The notes under the pieces were generated by a model. It made no database searches. It saw only the letters and a program-made list of their open reading frames with translations, and had not been told where the DNA came from. A program made the translations under genes and the position numbers. Positions 16,360 to 25,910 of a stretch of DNA of 64,000 bases are shown here, one piece after another (the stretch's first letter is position 1; each line of letters opens with the position of its first letter). Origin of the DNA: Vibrio penaeicida. GTDB taxonomy: Bacteria; Pseudomonadota; Gammaproteobacteria; Enterobacterales; Vibrionaceae. Location of the stretch: contig NZ_BFAQ01000022.1 of NCBI RefSeq assembly GCF_002933855.1, forward strand, positions 1 through 64,000. The letters are read 5' to 3'.

Positions 16360-18429
16360 TTAAACCGCTGGGGATGCAGGTTTCGTGTCAGTTTCTTTCG
16401 ACGCAGGGTTAAATTCAGGGCGTTCCTGATAAACCTTGTCTAGATGAGGGCCTTCAATAGCCTCAACTTCAGAAACCTCAACGTAGTAATCTTTATTGCG
16501 CTGGAAGCTGTATACGATCCAAGACACGATCATGCCAAGGAAGCCAACAACTACCATCCACCAGATATGCCATACAAATGCGAAGCCCATAATCAGCGAG
16601 AAGAAGCTGATTACAACACCTGCCCAAGTGTTACTTGGCATGTGGATTCGCTTGTAGCGGTCAGGTTTTTGATACGCCATTCCATGTTCTTTGCGGTAGT
16701 GGTGCTCGTCTCTGTCATGAATTTTTGGCAGAGTTGCAAAGTTATAGAATGGAGGTGGAGAAGACGTCGCCCACTCAAGAGTACGACCATTCCAAGGGTC
16801 ACCTGTTTCGTCCATATTTTGCTTACGGTCACGAATACTGATGAAGACTTGGTAGAACTGAGCGGCAATACCAGCTGCGATGATGGCAACACCGAATGCA
16901 GCAATCATAAGCAATGGTGCCCATTCTGGGTTGTCTGTCGCATTTAGACGGCGAGTCATACCGTTGAAACCAAGCACGTATACCGGCATAAATGCAACGA
17001 AGAAACCGATAGTCCAAAGTGCACAAGAAACCTTGCCCCACTTCTCGTTCAGTTTGAAGCCAGTTGCTTTAGGGAACCAGTATGTAAAGCCAGCAAAGTA
17101 ACCGAATACCGCACCACCAATGATTACATTGTGGAAGTGAGCGATTACGAACAAGCTGTTGTGCAGTACAAAGTTTGCAGCAGGCACCGCTAGCATTACA
17201 CCTGTCATACCACCAATGGTGAAGGTAACAAGGAACGCCATGGTCCACCACATACTTGCCGTGAATTCAACACGCCCTTTGTACATGGTGAAGAGCCAGT
17301 TAAATATCTTAACCCCGGTGGGTATGGATATTATCATGGTGGCTATTCCGAAGAAGGCGTTAACACTTGCCCCAGCCCCCATGGTAAAGAAGTGGTGTAG
17401 CCATACGACAAACGAAAGAACCATGATTACTGCCGTCGCCCATACAAGAGACGTGTAACCAAATAGTCGTTTACGAGAGAACGTTGCACAGATTTCAGAG
17501 AAGATACCAAATGCTGGTAGAACCAGAATGTATACCTCAGGGTGACCCCATGCCCAAATCAAGTTCACGTACATCATCTGGTTGCCGCCCATATCATTGG
17601 TAAAGAAATGCGTACCAATGTAACGGTCAAGAGTCAGAAGTGTCAGCGTAACGGTAAGAATAGGGAAAGCAACGATGATGAGTGCGTTGGCACACAAAGA
17701 AGTCCATGTGAATACTGGCATTTGCATCAGCTTCATGCCTGGAGCACGCATACGCAAGATAGTAACAACGAAGTTAACACCTGTTAGAAGCGTACCGATA
17801 CCAGAAATCTGGAGCGACCAGAGCCAATAATCCACACCAACCCATGGGCTGTATTCCATTCCTGAAAGAGGCGGATATGCCAACCAACCTGTCGAAGCGA
17901 ATTCACCAACGAACAAAGAAAGGTTGATTAGGATTGCACCTACAACGAATAGCCAGAAACTCAAGGAGTTTAGGAATGGGAAAGCAACGTCTCGTGCACC
18001 AATTTGAAGAGGCACAACAACGTTCATCAAACCCACAACCAAAGGCATGGCCACGAAGAAAATCATGATTACGCCGTGAGCCGTAAATATTTGGTCGTAG
18101 TGTTCGGGGGGCAGGTAGGAGGCATCTACCGTAGCTAATGCTTGCTGCGAACGCATCAATATGGCGTCGGAGAACCCCCGAACCATCATGACTAACGCAA
18201 CGATGATGTACATGATACCAATTTTCTTGTGGTCAACAGAAGTTAACCATTCAGCCCACAAGTATTTCCATTTACCCATGTAGGTAATCAAACCTAGCAG
18301 ACCGAGACCACCAAGGATCGCGGCAATCATAACGGGCAAAATAACTGGGTCAGTGTACGGAATGACGTCCCAGTTTAGTTTTCCGAATATTAAATCAGGT
18401 TCGGCATGTACGTCGCCTTTATAGGCCAT
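16360..18429 (-). CDS. cyoB: Cytochrome bo quinol oxidase subunit I
   Basis: Catalytic haem-copper subunit of 689 aa that carries haem b, haem o3 and CuB, reducing O2 to water and pumping protons. Ligands are visible in family motifs: low-spin haem His in [11 protein letters not shown]; CuB His and cross-linked Tyr in [14 protein letters not shown]; the His pair in [10 protein letters not shown]; and the two haem His in [10 protein letters not shown]. It is slightly longer than E. coli CyoB (663 aa) at the C-terminus. Its start overlaps the end of cyoA by 11 bases. Confidence 0.97.
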   Translation of the reverse strand: MAYKGDVHAEPDLIFGKLNWDVIPYTDPVILPVMIAAILGGLGLLGLITYMGKWKYLWAEWLTSVDHKKIGIMYIIVALVMMVRGFSDAILMRSQQALATVDASYLPPEHYDQIFTAHGVIMIFFVAMPLVVGLMNVVVPLQIGARDVAFPFLNSLSFWLFVVGAILINLSLFVGEFASTGWLAYPPLSGMEYSPWVGVDYWLWSLQISGIGTLLTGVNFVVTILRMRAPGMKLMQMPVFTWTSLCANALIIVAFPILTVTLTLLTLDRYIGTHFFTNDMGGNQMMYVNLIWAWGHPEVYILVLPAFGIFSEICATFSRKRLFGYTSLVWATAVIMVLSFVVWLHHFFTMGAGASVNAFFGIATMIISIPTGVKIFNWLFTMYKGRVEFTASMWWTMAFLVTFTIGGMTGVMLAVPAANFVLHNSLFVIAHFHNVIIGGAVFGYFAGFTYWFPKATGFKLNEKWGKVSCALWTIGFFVAFMPVYVLGFNGMTRRLNATDNPEWAPLLMIAAFGVAIIAAGIAAQFYQVFISIRDRKQNMDETGDPWNGRTLEWATSSPPPFYNFATLPKIHDRDEHHYRKEHGMAYQKPDRYKRIHMPSNTWAGVVISFFSLIMGFAFVWHIWWMVVVGFLGMIVSWIVYSFQRNKDYYVEVSEVEAIEGPHLDKVYQERPEFNPASKETDTKPASPAV

Positions 18430-19306
18430 TTTGAGCTCCTGAATGTTTCTCGATGATATCTTTGAATCGCAGTGGATCGACAGAAGAGTAGTAGGTCACA
18501 GGGTGGTATTTTTTGATCTGCTCTTTTGCATTAGCAGTCAAAGCGTCGTAGCTAGTGTCATTCAGCACTCGCTCGGACAATTTCACTTTGTTCACCCATT
18601 CGTCAAAACCAGACTCACTAACGGCATGAGCCTTAAAGTGCATGTTCGCGAAACCGAAACCGCTGTAGTTAGCAGACATACCACGGTAGACGCCTTCTTC
18701 TGAAGCCATCAAGTTGACGCGGTTTTCCATTCCAGCCATTGCGTAGATTTGGCTACCAAGCTGAGGAATAAAAAACGAATTCATAGTGGTGTCAGAAGTA
18801 ACGAGAAACTCCACAGGACGATCAGCTGGGAAAGCAACTTCATTTACTGTTGCAATTTGTTGTTCAGGGTAGATGAACAACCATTTCCAGTTCATGGAAA
18901 CGACTTGGATAGTTAGAGGTGTCTTGTCTGACTCGATTTCACGGCGTGGATCAAGAGAGTGGGACGTTTCATAAGTAATCCAACCCAATGCCAAAATGAT
19001 AAGACAAGGAACAGCCCAGACTATCACTTCGATTTTAGTGGAATGCTCCCAATTTGGTTTGTACTCGGCCTCTTTGTTAGAGGAGCGGTACTTGTATGGG
19101 AAGTACACGCACATGAACAACACCGGAACAATGATGATGGCCATGAGTAAAACAGAAGTGATAATCAACGATTCCTGAGCTTGACCAACAGGCCCCTTAG
19201 GATCGAATAACACCATGTTACTACCGAAGAATAGTACGCCTAATAAAATCAGCCCAACGACTGATGTTAATATTAATGCAACTTTTATGTTACATTTTAT
19301 TTTCAT
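18419..19306 (-). CDS. cyoA: Cytochrome bo quinol oxidase subunit II, lipobox Cys missing
   Basis: Subunit II of 295 aa: two N-terminal helices and a periplasmic cupredoxin-like domain. The CuA ligands of cytochrome c oxidases are absent, and [16 protein letters not shown] is present as in CyoA, so electrons come from ubiquinol. In E. coli the N-terminus is lipidated at Cys25 in the sequence SGCNSALLDPKG. Here the aligned sequence is [12 protein letters not shown], with Ser29 in place of Cys, so the protein is probably not a lipoprotein. AGGGAGG four bases before the ATG is a strong ribosome-binding site. It is the first gene of the operon. Confidence 0.96.
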   Translation of the reverse strand: MKIKCNIKVALILTSVVGLILLGVLFFGSNMVLFDPKGPVGQAQESLIITSVLLMAIIIVPVLFMCVYFPYKYRSSNKEAEYKPNWEHSTKIEVIVWAVPCLIILALGWITYETSHSLDPRREIESDKTPLTIQVVSMNWKWLFIYPEQQIATVNEVAFPADRPVEFLVTSDTTMNSFFIPQLGSQIYAMAGMENRVNLMASEEGVYRGMSANYSGFGFANMHFKAHAVSESGFDEWVNKVKLSERVLNDTSYDALTANAKEQIKKYHPVTYYSSVDPLRFKDIIEKHSGAQNGL

Positions 19307-20421
19307 TTGTCCTCCCTGGAACTCACAACCAGAATAAATTCAAAGACAATAATTTCATTACGAAGTATCCAGATACATAGATCAATCACTTCAATTTGAA
19401 GAAAATTGCACGTGAAATGACGTCAAACAAAAAGGAAAACTTTTGTTAACAATTCATTATCAATTGAAACAATTAACCTACAAAATGCGGTGATATTAGA
19501 ACTTAGATACTAAAGCGTGAATTAAAGTACCAAATTGTTAAATTAGCAAGCTTTAACTTGTTCAGAACTGTAAATTTCAATCTATGTATAAATTACAAAA
19601 ATATTAATTTCATTTTTCCAAGAAATGAGGTAGAGCAAGACCTAGGTCAACAGTAACCTGTTTTACAGAGCGAATTATATATAAGCCATCCAATACCCCT
19701 TATTTCTTTGTGAGAATAACTTTATCACGGGCTCTTTTGTGGTTATTAACCATATTTAATTAGTGGTTAATAGGTTGGCGATCGGTGGTCATATTTCCTT
19801 ACGGCTAGCCTTATTATTATTGACCATTTAATAAGCAAAGAAATCGAGAAACCATACTGGTTTTTTTCTTTAAGGTTTGATGTCGAGTTGTTCTTTGTGA
19901 TTTATCCATGCATCCAGTAGGGTAAAGGTTTGCGAGGTGATTAGACTTGATTTTTTTGTGGGTATAGTAATACAGTAAAATTTCAAGTTGCTTTCGAACT
20001 CTCTCGAGTACGCTTTAACAATAATGTGAAATAGTATCTAAATAGTCATTTCTTATGGGTTATTTCCAACTGTTACTAATCGTTAAAAACTGTATATGTT
20101 AATTTGATTTCCCTTATAGACACAATAATAGTGTGTCTATTGTTACAAATTGCATTAAATTACTATTTGCTAAATTATTCATTGGGGAATTTAGGAAAAA
20201 GAATAGACAGTATTGTTTGTTTGGGGTCGTTTGGCTTTATAACTGAGTAAAACGCTTCTGGTTAAATATTGCTCTAATTGGTTTTGGTTGAGTCATATTA
20301 ATAGTTTCTAGAATGTATATTTAAATGATATAGGTATCAAAATTGTTAAAGAATATGCATCAATACCTATGGCATTTTAGAGAGCATTAAATTCGATTTA
20401 TTAACATATGCGTCAACTGAC
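19307..20421. other. 1.1-kb AT-rich control region between cyoA and a LysR gene
   Basis: No gene is evident. It must contain the cyo promoter, though I could not place a confident -35/-10 pair or an FNR/ArcA site. Two perfect dyads stand out: TATTAACCA (19744-19752) with TGGTTAATA (19764-19772), and ATAGACACA (20116-20124) with TGTGTCTAT (20132-20140). A weak plus-strand hairpin with a T-run lies at 19849-19868. Confidence 0.5.
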
Positions 20422-21372
20422 TCAACAACTCTTGTACGACATGCCCGAAAAAATATCGGCGGCAAGAAGAAAGTCTATTAAATGCCTGATCCTTGCTGGA
20501 ATTTGTTTCCTTGAAGGATAGACGAGGTTAAAAATCTTGGGTTCACTTCTAATGCCACACGCTACCTGAATCAATTCACCAGCATCGATCTCCTTTTGTA
20601 CGGTACAAGGTATTAATAATCCTACTCCGACGCCCATCAAGGTGAGCTTTTGCATCACTAGCGGAGAATTACAGCAGTGATAATTCTTCGGCGCAATTGC
20701 GACCATCTTTCCGTCGCAATAGAGCTTTTGTAAGTTGTTACTGGCTGATTGCTGTTCAAGCAGAACCCAATAATGTGACTCCAATTCCTCCGCTGTGTTA
20801 GGCATCCCATTCTTTGCAATGTACTCAGGGCTGGCAAATAGGTGGGCACTTTGCTCGAACATCTGTCGAGCTATCAAAGAACTGTCTTGCGGGCTACCAA
20901 CACGTAATGCCAAATCGATGTTTTCTGCCACTATGTCGGATTTGTGGTCATTCAGGACCAAATCAAGCTCCACCTCAGGGTATGTCTCTCTGAATTCTTC
21001 TAGGATAGGTAAGACCTGATTCAGAGCGATATCGTAAGTCATTGTTAACGATACTCGCCCCGACACCTCTTTGGGCGCAATGATGGACTCAATATGGTCA
21101 AACAAGTAAGGTAATTGCTTAACTTCTTGGTAAACCTTCTGTCCTTCTCTTGTCACCGAAAGCTTTCTGGTGGAACGCTGTATTAAGCGAGAACCTAACT
21201 GGGCTTCCAACTCTGACAATTGCTTACTGAGTTTGGATCGATCCGTTTTCAGTTTTCTAGCCGCTTCGGAAAAGCTCCCAGCTTCGACAATCGCTGCGAA
21301 CATCGCCATTCTTTTTAAGTGAGAAAAGCTATTTGCATTCAAAATTGCAACACTCCATGTCCATATTTGCAT
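20422..21372 (-). CDS. LysR-family regulator (CrgA-like)
   Basis: DNA-binding regulator of 316 aa or less. The N-terminal winged helix-turn-helix is typical (MAMFAAIVEAGSFSEAARKL, then DRSKLSKQLSELEAQLGSRL), followed by a LysR effector domain (VSLTMTYDIALNQVLPILEEF). The listed start, ATG 21372, adds about ten residues before NANSFSHLKRM, where many relatives begin. A TTG at 21342 with GGAG upstream is an alternative. It is divergent from the acyltransferase gene at 21660, which it may control. TTCCG-TATTT-CGGA at 21588-21601 in the gap between them is a possible operator. Confidence 0.88.
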   Translation of the reverse strand: MQIWTWSVAILNANSFSHLKRMAMFAAIVEAGSFSEAARKLKTDRSKLSKQLSELEAQLGSRLIQRSTRKLSVTREGQKVYQEVKQLPYLFDHIESIIAPKEVSGRVSLTMTYDIALNQVLPILEEFRETYPEVELDLVLNDHKSDIVAENIDLALRVGSPQDSSLIARQMFEQSAHLFASPEYIAKNGMPNTAEELESHYWVLLEQQSASNNLQKLYCDGKMVAIAPKNYHCCNSPLVMQKLTLMGVGVGLLIPCTVQKEIDAGELIQVACGIRSEPKIFNLVYPSRKQIPARIRHLIDFLLAADIFSGMSYKSC

Positions 21373-21659
21373 CTAGTGATTATTTTAAATTTATAAATAA
21401 TTGAATGTACTGCGCTATTTAAAAATATTCCCAAAATAAAATGGCAAAAGCTGAGCAGTAAGCTTTGTGCACGAAAATCTTTCAAATTAATACAAATGGG
21501 TATGACTTTCGTTGATTCGACGTCAATTTCCTTAATCAATCAATACACTATAAAAAATCTGGAATAACGATCTGAATTTTTCAGGTGTTCCGTATTTCGG
21601 ACAGCTATTAGTCACTTTTTCCACGTCAGACTCGTAGTTCCATTCAAGGAGCGAAAACA

Positions 21660-22979
21660 ATGTTTCATCCAGAAAAACGTCAAGATTTTAAGTTGGATAA
21701 TCAAGTAGCAAAAACACTCTTTATGCAACAAGATGGCTCAATAACAAGCAGCTCAATAAAATATGGCTTAAGAACAGATAGCTCAAGAACAGATAGCTCA
21801 AAAGCAAATAGCCCAATAACAGGTCTGGGAAACACAAAAACACCAAGCTATGAACCCAGCCACTTCTATCACTCTCAAGAGGGCATGGGAGGGGGGGCAA
21901 CACACTCAAGATCCAATCCTGCTGTTGTTTTTATGTTTAGCGGCCTTGAGGAGCAACCTCATCGTTGCGCGAGATCTTTGTACGAGAACTTTGATTTTTT
22001 TCACGAAAGAGTGGAAGAGTGTCTTTGGCGTCTCACACAAATTGATGTGCACTTAGCTGACCAAACAGAATTCTTCTTTAGTGAGTGTCAGGTACACAGC
22101 AAACAGCCTGTAAGCCAGGTACAGCTCTTTGTATTTGAATATGCTCTGGCCTCAACTCTTATTTATTGGGGAGTTAAGCCTGATGCGCTTATCGGTGACA
22201 GCCTCGGTGAATACGTAGCAGGCTGTATAAGTGGATTACTAAATATTGAAGATGCACTTGCCATGGTTTGCTCTCGCCAACGGCTGATGGATGATGCGCA
22301 AGCTGGCGTAATGTTTGCTGTTCCTAAGGGAAAAGCAGAGGTCGTAGGATGGCTAGAAGAATGGAACGTGGCGCATCCTAGTTCCGATCAAAAGATCTCC
22401 CTTTCCTATGTGAGTGCTCCGCATCGATGCGTTGTTTCAGGAGGTGCTGAGCCTCTAAGTCATTGGCTAGAGCAATACCTTGAAAGCACAGAAGCTGGGG
22501 AGTACGTTTCTCAAAGGTATGCGTTGCATTCCAATTTGATGACAGATGTATCCAAAACGCTCGGCGCTTATATCGACGGGATACCTAGCTACCCGATTCA
22601 TACACCTTTTGTTTCCACCATAACAGGACGTTGGGCCCAGCAGGGAGATGTTGAACATTCGCAATACTGGGCGAGTCAGATTCAACAAACGGTTCAATTG
22701 GCAAAAGGGCTACAATGTGTCTCTGAAGATTTAGGAAGTTGTATGCTGATTGAAATTGGTCTTGGTGAAAGCATGTCAAGGCTCGTTGAGCAGCAAAGGA
22801 ACGATAGTTTATGTGCGTTTCCATTGCTGCCGGATATTTTGTCAGAAGATATAGCGCTACCTGCTCATTTTCCATGCGATTGTATTCTGACGTCGATAAA
22901 AACATTGGGTCAATACGGGGTCAACATTCGCTGGGATCGCATTTTAAGTAAAACGAAGTCAGATTGCTGGTTGAGCTAA
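21660..22979 (+). CDS. Stand-alone acyltransferase (FabD/PKS AT-like) with altered motifs
   Basis: Resembles malonyl/acyl-CoA:ACP transacylases used by polyketide synthases; 439 aa. The AT domain starts near residue 88. Ser181 sits in GDSLGEYVAG, where the family norm is GHSxGE, so the residue before the nucleophile is Asp instead of His. The usual GQGSQ near the start of the domain reads GLEEQ (95-99), losing the oxyanion-hole Gln. The catalytic His is present (His290 in YALHSNLM). Residues 23-57 are Ser/Thr-rich and encoded by 15-bp repeats. AAGGAG precedes ATG 21660. No PKS, NRPS or acyl carrier protein gene is nearby. Its stop overlaps that of the convergent thioesterase gene. Confidence 0.75.
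   Translation: MFHPEKRQDFKLDNQVAKTLFMQQDGSITSSSIKYGLRTDSSRTDSSKANSPITGLGNTKTPSYEPSHFYHSQEGMGGGATHSRSNPAVVFMFSGLEEQPHRCARSLYENFDFFHERVEECLWRLTQIDVHLADQTEFFFSECQVHSKQPVSQVQLFVFEYALASTLIYWGVKPDALIGDSLGEYVAGCISGLLNIEDALAMVCSRQRLMDDAQAGVMFAVPKGKAEVVGWLEEWNVAHPSSDQKISLSYVSAPHRCVVSGGAEPLSHWLEQYLESTEAGEYVSQRYALHSNLMTDVSKTLGAYIDGIPSYPIHTPFVSTITGRWAQQGDVEHSQYWASQIQQTVQLAKGLQCVSEDLGSCMLIEIGLGESMSRLVEQQRNDSLCAFPLLPDILSEDIALPAHFPCDCILTSIKTLGQYGVNIRWDRILSKTKSDCWLS
21726..21830 (+). repeat. In-frame 15-bp tandem repeats in the acyltransferase gene
   Basis: Seven degenerate 15-bp units in frame, encoding QQDGS, ITSSS, IKYGL, RTDSS, RTDSS, KANSP and ITGLG. Two neighbouring units (21771-21785 and 21786-21800) are identical: AGAACAGATAGCTCA. 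Copy number may vary between strains without shifting the frame. Confidence 0.8.
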
Positions 22980-23749
22980 ACCCGTTCTTTTTCAGTAAGA
23001 CACTGAATGATACCGACAAGCTTTTTGCTTACAGACTCAAATTGCTTGTCGATAAAGAAGTGGTCGCCTTCTATCATCTCCAATTCAAAGTCGCCACAAA
23101 AGTGTGCCTGCCAGTTCGGCAACGAATCAGGTGGAATGATGGTATCAATTGTGCCACCCATTAGGGTGACGGGAATGTTGAGTTGTTCAATAGCACTAAC
23201 TTTGTGCGTTTCGGCAAGCTTAAAATCCGCTTTCAAGCCAGGCAATAGTATGGACATGAGTTCATCATGCTCAATAATATCGTCTGGTGTTCCACCCATT
23301 TCCTTTAACCTTGTTTTAAAACCTTCATCTGATAGTCCGTGCATCGGGTTTTTCGTATTCAATTCATGGGGCGCTCTTGATGCCGCTGGAATGAAATGCA
23401 CAGGCATCGGCATTCTATGCTTTTTGAAATATCGGATCAGCTCAAAACCAATTCGTGAGCCAAAGCTGTGTCCCCAAATAACATAAGGTTTGTCGATGAT
23501 AGGGGCTAATGCTTCCGCTAAATCCTCCACTAAGGCATCCATGCTTTGATACTGTGGTTCATTTAATCGGCTGCCTTTACCCGGTAACTGTACCGCACAA
23601 ATTTCGGCATTCAGTTCCGGCAACGAACTATAGGGAAAAAATGAGTTTGCGTTACCTCCGGCATAAGGCAGACAGATTAAGCGTAACGGGGCATTGGGTT
23701 TTTGTTTTGGAATGGCAATCCAGCGATTAAGTGATGTGTTTCTGCGCAT
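22976..23749 (-). CDS. Type II thioesterase (GrsT/RifR-like)
   Basis: Alpha/beta hydrolase of 257 aa of the kind that removes stalled or wrong acyl groups from carrier proteins of NRPS/PKS lines. Early family blocks CLPYAGGNANSFFPY and VQLPGKGSRLNEP are present. The catalytic triad is visible: Ser95 in WGHSFGS, Asp202 in GGTIDTIIP and His230 in EGDHFFI. ATG 23749 follows AAGGGA with good spacing; an in-frame ATG at 23776 is less likely. It is convergent with the acyltransferase gene, the stop codons overlapping by four bases, and has no visible partner synthase. Confidence 0.9.
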   Translation of the reverse strand: MRRNTSLNRWIAIPKQKPNAPLRLICLPYAGGNANSFFPYSSLPELNAEICAVQLPGKGSRLNEPQYQSMDALVEDLAEALAPIIDKPYVIWGHSFGSRIGFELIRYFKKHRMPMPVHFIPAASRAPHELNTKNPMHGLSDEGFKTRLKEMGGTPDDIIEHDELMSILLPGLKADFKLAETHKVSAIEQLNIPVTLMGGTIDTIIPPDSLPNWQAHFCGDFELEMIEGDHFFIDKQFESVSKKLVGIIQCLTEKERV

Positions 23750-23815
23750 ATTCAATCCCTTATTGTCAGAAGGCAAGGAGAATAGCGAGGAATACAGAGA
23801 ATGGATACCTTTGTT

Positions 23816-24745
23816 TCATTTTGGTGTTACTGGCATCCAGTTAAACACTTCACTCTGCTCCGATAGGCAGGTGTGAACTTCATTAATAAGCCACTTAAGC
23901 GCTTGGCTGTTAGTGCTTCTTTTATGCCAAGCGATTGAAATAGGTGCAGGCGGAACAACTAACGGCAATGGTTTTTCGATGAGTGTACCGGCTTGTATGT
24001 CTCCGCAAACTACGGAACGTGGCATCACGCTTATTAAGTTTGATTGTTTGAGTAAATGGATTGCGCTAGAAAAGCTGTTAACTGTAATGGCGACACGCCT
24101 AGACAGGTTCATTTCTTTTAAACGGCTATCAACAATGCCTTTCGGATCCCCCGATAAAGAGACCAGTAGGTGCTCTTCAGTGCAGAATGTTTCAAGTGAA
24201 ATGTTGTCCTTTGCCCTCGGGTGTGATGGTGGCATCACACAGGTAAAGTGATTATCAAATATAAGCTTTGAGTGAATGTGTGGGTGCGATGTGGGGTAAT
24301 AATCTAAAACCAAATCAACTTGCGCATCAAGGAGCAATTGTTCGCCATCTCCCCTAAATGGCACGGCATACAAATCAATGGCTTTTGCCCTTTGTTCAAT
24401 CACACGTCTTAAATGAGGCCAAAACAGATAACTGACACCGTCTGTCAGTGCCACACGAAGCTGTGTTCGTGTATACATTGGGTCAAATGTTTGCGGTGTT
24501 ACTACTTGTTCGATCTGTTTGATAGGGGCGGCAATGGTTTCCCATAGATTGACCGCAAATGGAGTGGGTTGAATACCTCGCCCTTTTTTAACAAACAGGG
24601 GATCTTTCCAGATATAGCGCATTCGAGATACCGCTTTAGAAACCGAAGGTTGGGTCATCGCTAGCTGCTCTGCTGCAATCGTAATGGATTGCTCTTTCAT
24701 TATGGCATCGAAGATCAATATAAGATTTAAATCCGGTCTTGGCAC
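23816..24745 (-). CDS. LysR-family regulator (NodD/LeuO-like group)
   Basis: Regulator of 309 aa. The first residues MPRPDLNLILIFDAIMKEQS and the helix-turn-helix AAEQLAMTQPSVSKAVSRMR are typical, with FVKKGRGIQPTPFA at the end of the linker wing. It is divergent from the oxidoreductase gene at 24860, with symmetrical CATTCCC/GGGAATG elements between them, so it probably regulates that gene and itself. The thioesterase gene is 66 bases downstream on the same strand. Confidence 0.92.
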   Translation of the reverse strand: MPRPDLNLILIFDAIMKEQSITIAAEQLAMTQPSVSKAVSRMRYIWKDPLFVKKGRGIQPTPFAVNLWETIAAPIKQIEQVVTPQTFDPMYTRTQLRVALTDGVSYLFWPHLRRVIEQRAKAIDLYAVPFRGDGEQLLLDAQVDLVLDYYPTSHPHIHSKLIFDNHFTCVMPPSHPRAKDNISLETFCTEEHLLVSLSGDPKGIVDSRLKEMNLSRRVAITVNSFSSAIHLLKQSNLISVMPRSVVCGDIQAGTLIEKPLPLVVPPAPISIAWHKRSTNSQALKWLINEVHTCLSEQSEVFNWMPVTPK

Positions 24746-24750
24746 TGTTC

Positions 24751-24810
24751 CATTCTCAATTCATTCCCCTAGGGAATGTAAATTATACTACCTATGCATT
24801 ATTGGGAATG
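24751..24810. promoter_or_regulatory. Likely LysR operator between divergent genes
   Basis: CATTCCC-CTA-GGGAATG at 24762-24778 is a perfect 7-3-7 dyad. Half-sites lie either side: CATTCTC at 24751-24757 and GGGAATG at 24804-24810. The arrangement fits a multi-site LysR recognition region. Confidence 0.6.
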
Positions 24811-24859
24811 AATTGATTGCGTAATACTGAAGCTGTTCTCAAATCATAAGGAAAAAAAG

Positions 24860-25804
24860 ATGAAAGCAGTATTTATTAATCAATATGGAAACAAAGATCA
24901 GTTAGTGGTTGGCGAGATTGAAAAACCACAAGTTCAAGCTGGAAAGGTGTTAATAAAAGTCGTCGCGAGCGGCGTTAACCCAGTGGACTTTCATATTCGT
25001 AATGGGATGTTGAAAGATAGTGGTATGCATACTTTGCCACTCATTCTTGGCTGGGATTGTTCCGGTATTATCGAAGAAGTCGGAGCAGGTGTTACGGAGT
25101 TCAAGGTAGGCGACAAGGTGATGGCGTATACCGCTATCGGAGAGCAAGGTACTAATGCGGAATACATCGTAACCGATGCAGATATTGTATCGATTAAGCC
25201 AGAAAAGATGAGCTTTTTGGAAGCGGCTGCTTTACCTCTTGCATCGATGACCGCATATCAGGGGTTGCATGATATTGCGGGTTTGAAGCAAGGCGAAAAA
25301 GTTTTGATTCATAATGCGTCTGGTGCGGTTGGGAGTTTTGCTATTCAAATAGCGAAATCAGCGGGAGCGCATGTTGTTGCAACATCATCTGCACATAAGC
25401 ACGACTATGTACGATCCTTTGGGGCAGATGAGGTGTATACAGAAACGGATCCTAATTGGAGTGGCACAGCCCGTTTCGATATCGCCTTAGTAGCAAAGAC
25501 AGGCGGTGACCTGCTTCGTCGTACCCTTCATGCGGTTAAGCAAGGAGGAAAAGTTGTGTCCACCTTTGACGAGATCCCTGCAGCTCAGGCGCAACAAGCA
25601 GAAATTGAATTTACACATATGATGGTCATGCCAAACCGAGAATCTTTGGAAGCGGTCTTGTCGCTGGTGAGCTCGGGTTCTTTGCTTACGCCAATAGACA
25701 CAATTTATCCGCTGGATGACATTCAAACTGCCCACGAGAGAATTGAAACGTTCCAAGCAGTTGGCAAAATTGTGTTAACGGTAGATCCGGCTTTCAAATA
25801 CTGA
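24860..25804 (+). CDS. NADPH-dependent quinone oxidoreductase-like (MDR family)
   Basis: Medium-chain dehydrogenase/reductase of 314 aa without zinc ligands, hence of the quinone oxidoreductase type. The N-terminal GroES-like domain includes VVASGVNPVDFHIRNG and GWDCSGIIEEVG. The Rossmann dinucleotide motif is ASGAVGSFAIQIAKSAGAHV near 154-173. It would reduce quinones or alpha,beta-unsaturated carbonyls using NADPH; the substrate is unknown. It is divergent from a LysR gene with a shared operator region. AAGGAAAAAAAG precedes the ATG. Confidence 0.88.
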   Translation: MKAVFINQYGNKDQLVVGEIEKPQVQAGKVLIKVVASGVNPVDFHIRNGMLKDSGMHTLPLILGWDCSGIIEEVGAGVTEFKVGDKVMAYTAIGEQGTNAEYIVTDADIVSIKPEKMSFLEAAALPLASMTAYQGLHDIAGLKQGEKVLIHNASGAVGSFAIQIAKSAGAHVVATSSAHKHDYVRSFGADEVYTETDPNWSGTARFDIALVAKTGGDLLRRTLHAVKQGGKVVSTFDEIPAAQAQQAEIEFTHMMVMPNRESLEAVLSLVSSGSLLTPIDTIYPLDDIQTAHERIETFQAVGKIVLTVDPAFKY

Positions 25805-25910
25805 TTCTTTTGCACGTAACAGCTTAAGTAAATAAACATATGAGTAGCGCGTTATCATTCCCTTTTGTATAGTCGCGCTAGCTTCAATTATAGGGAGAGA
25901 GCAATACAAA

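Noticed and set aside
16444..16947. Long open frame antisense to cyoB
   Set aside because: It lies wholly inside a clear essential-type gene and its product has no family resemblance; it is a codon-bias shadow.
21721..21909. Leu/Ser-rich minus-strand open frame
   Set aside because: It is the reverse reading of the 15-bp repeats in the acyltransferase gene.
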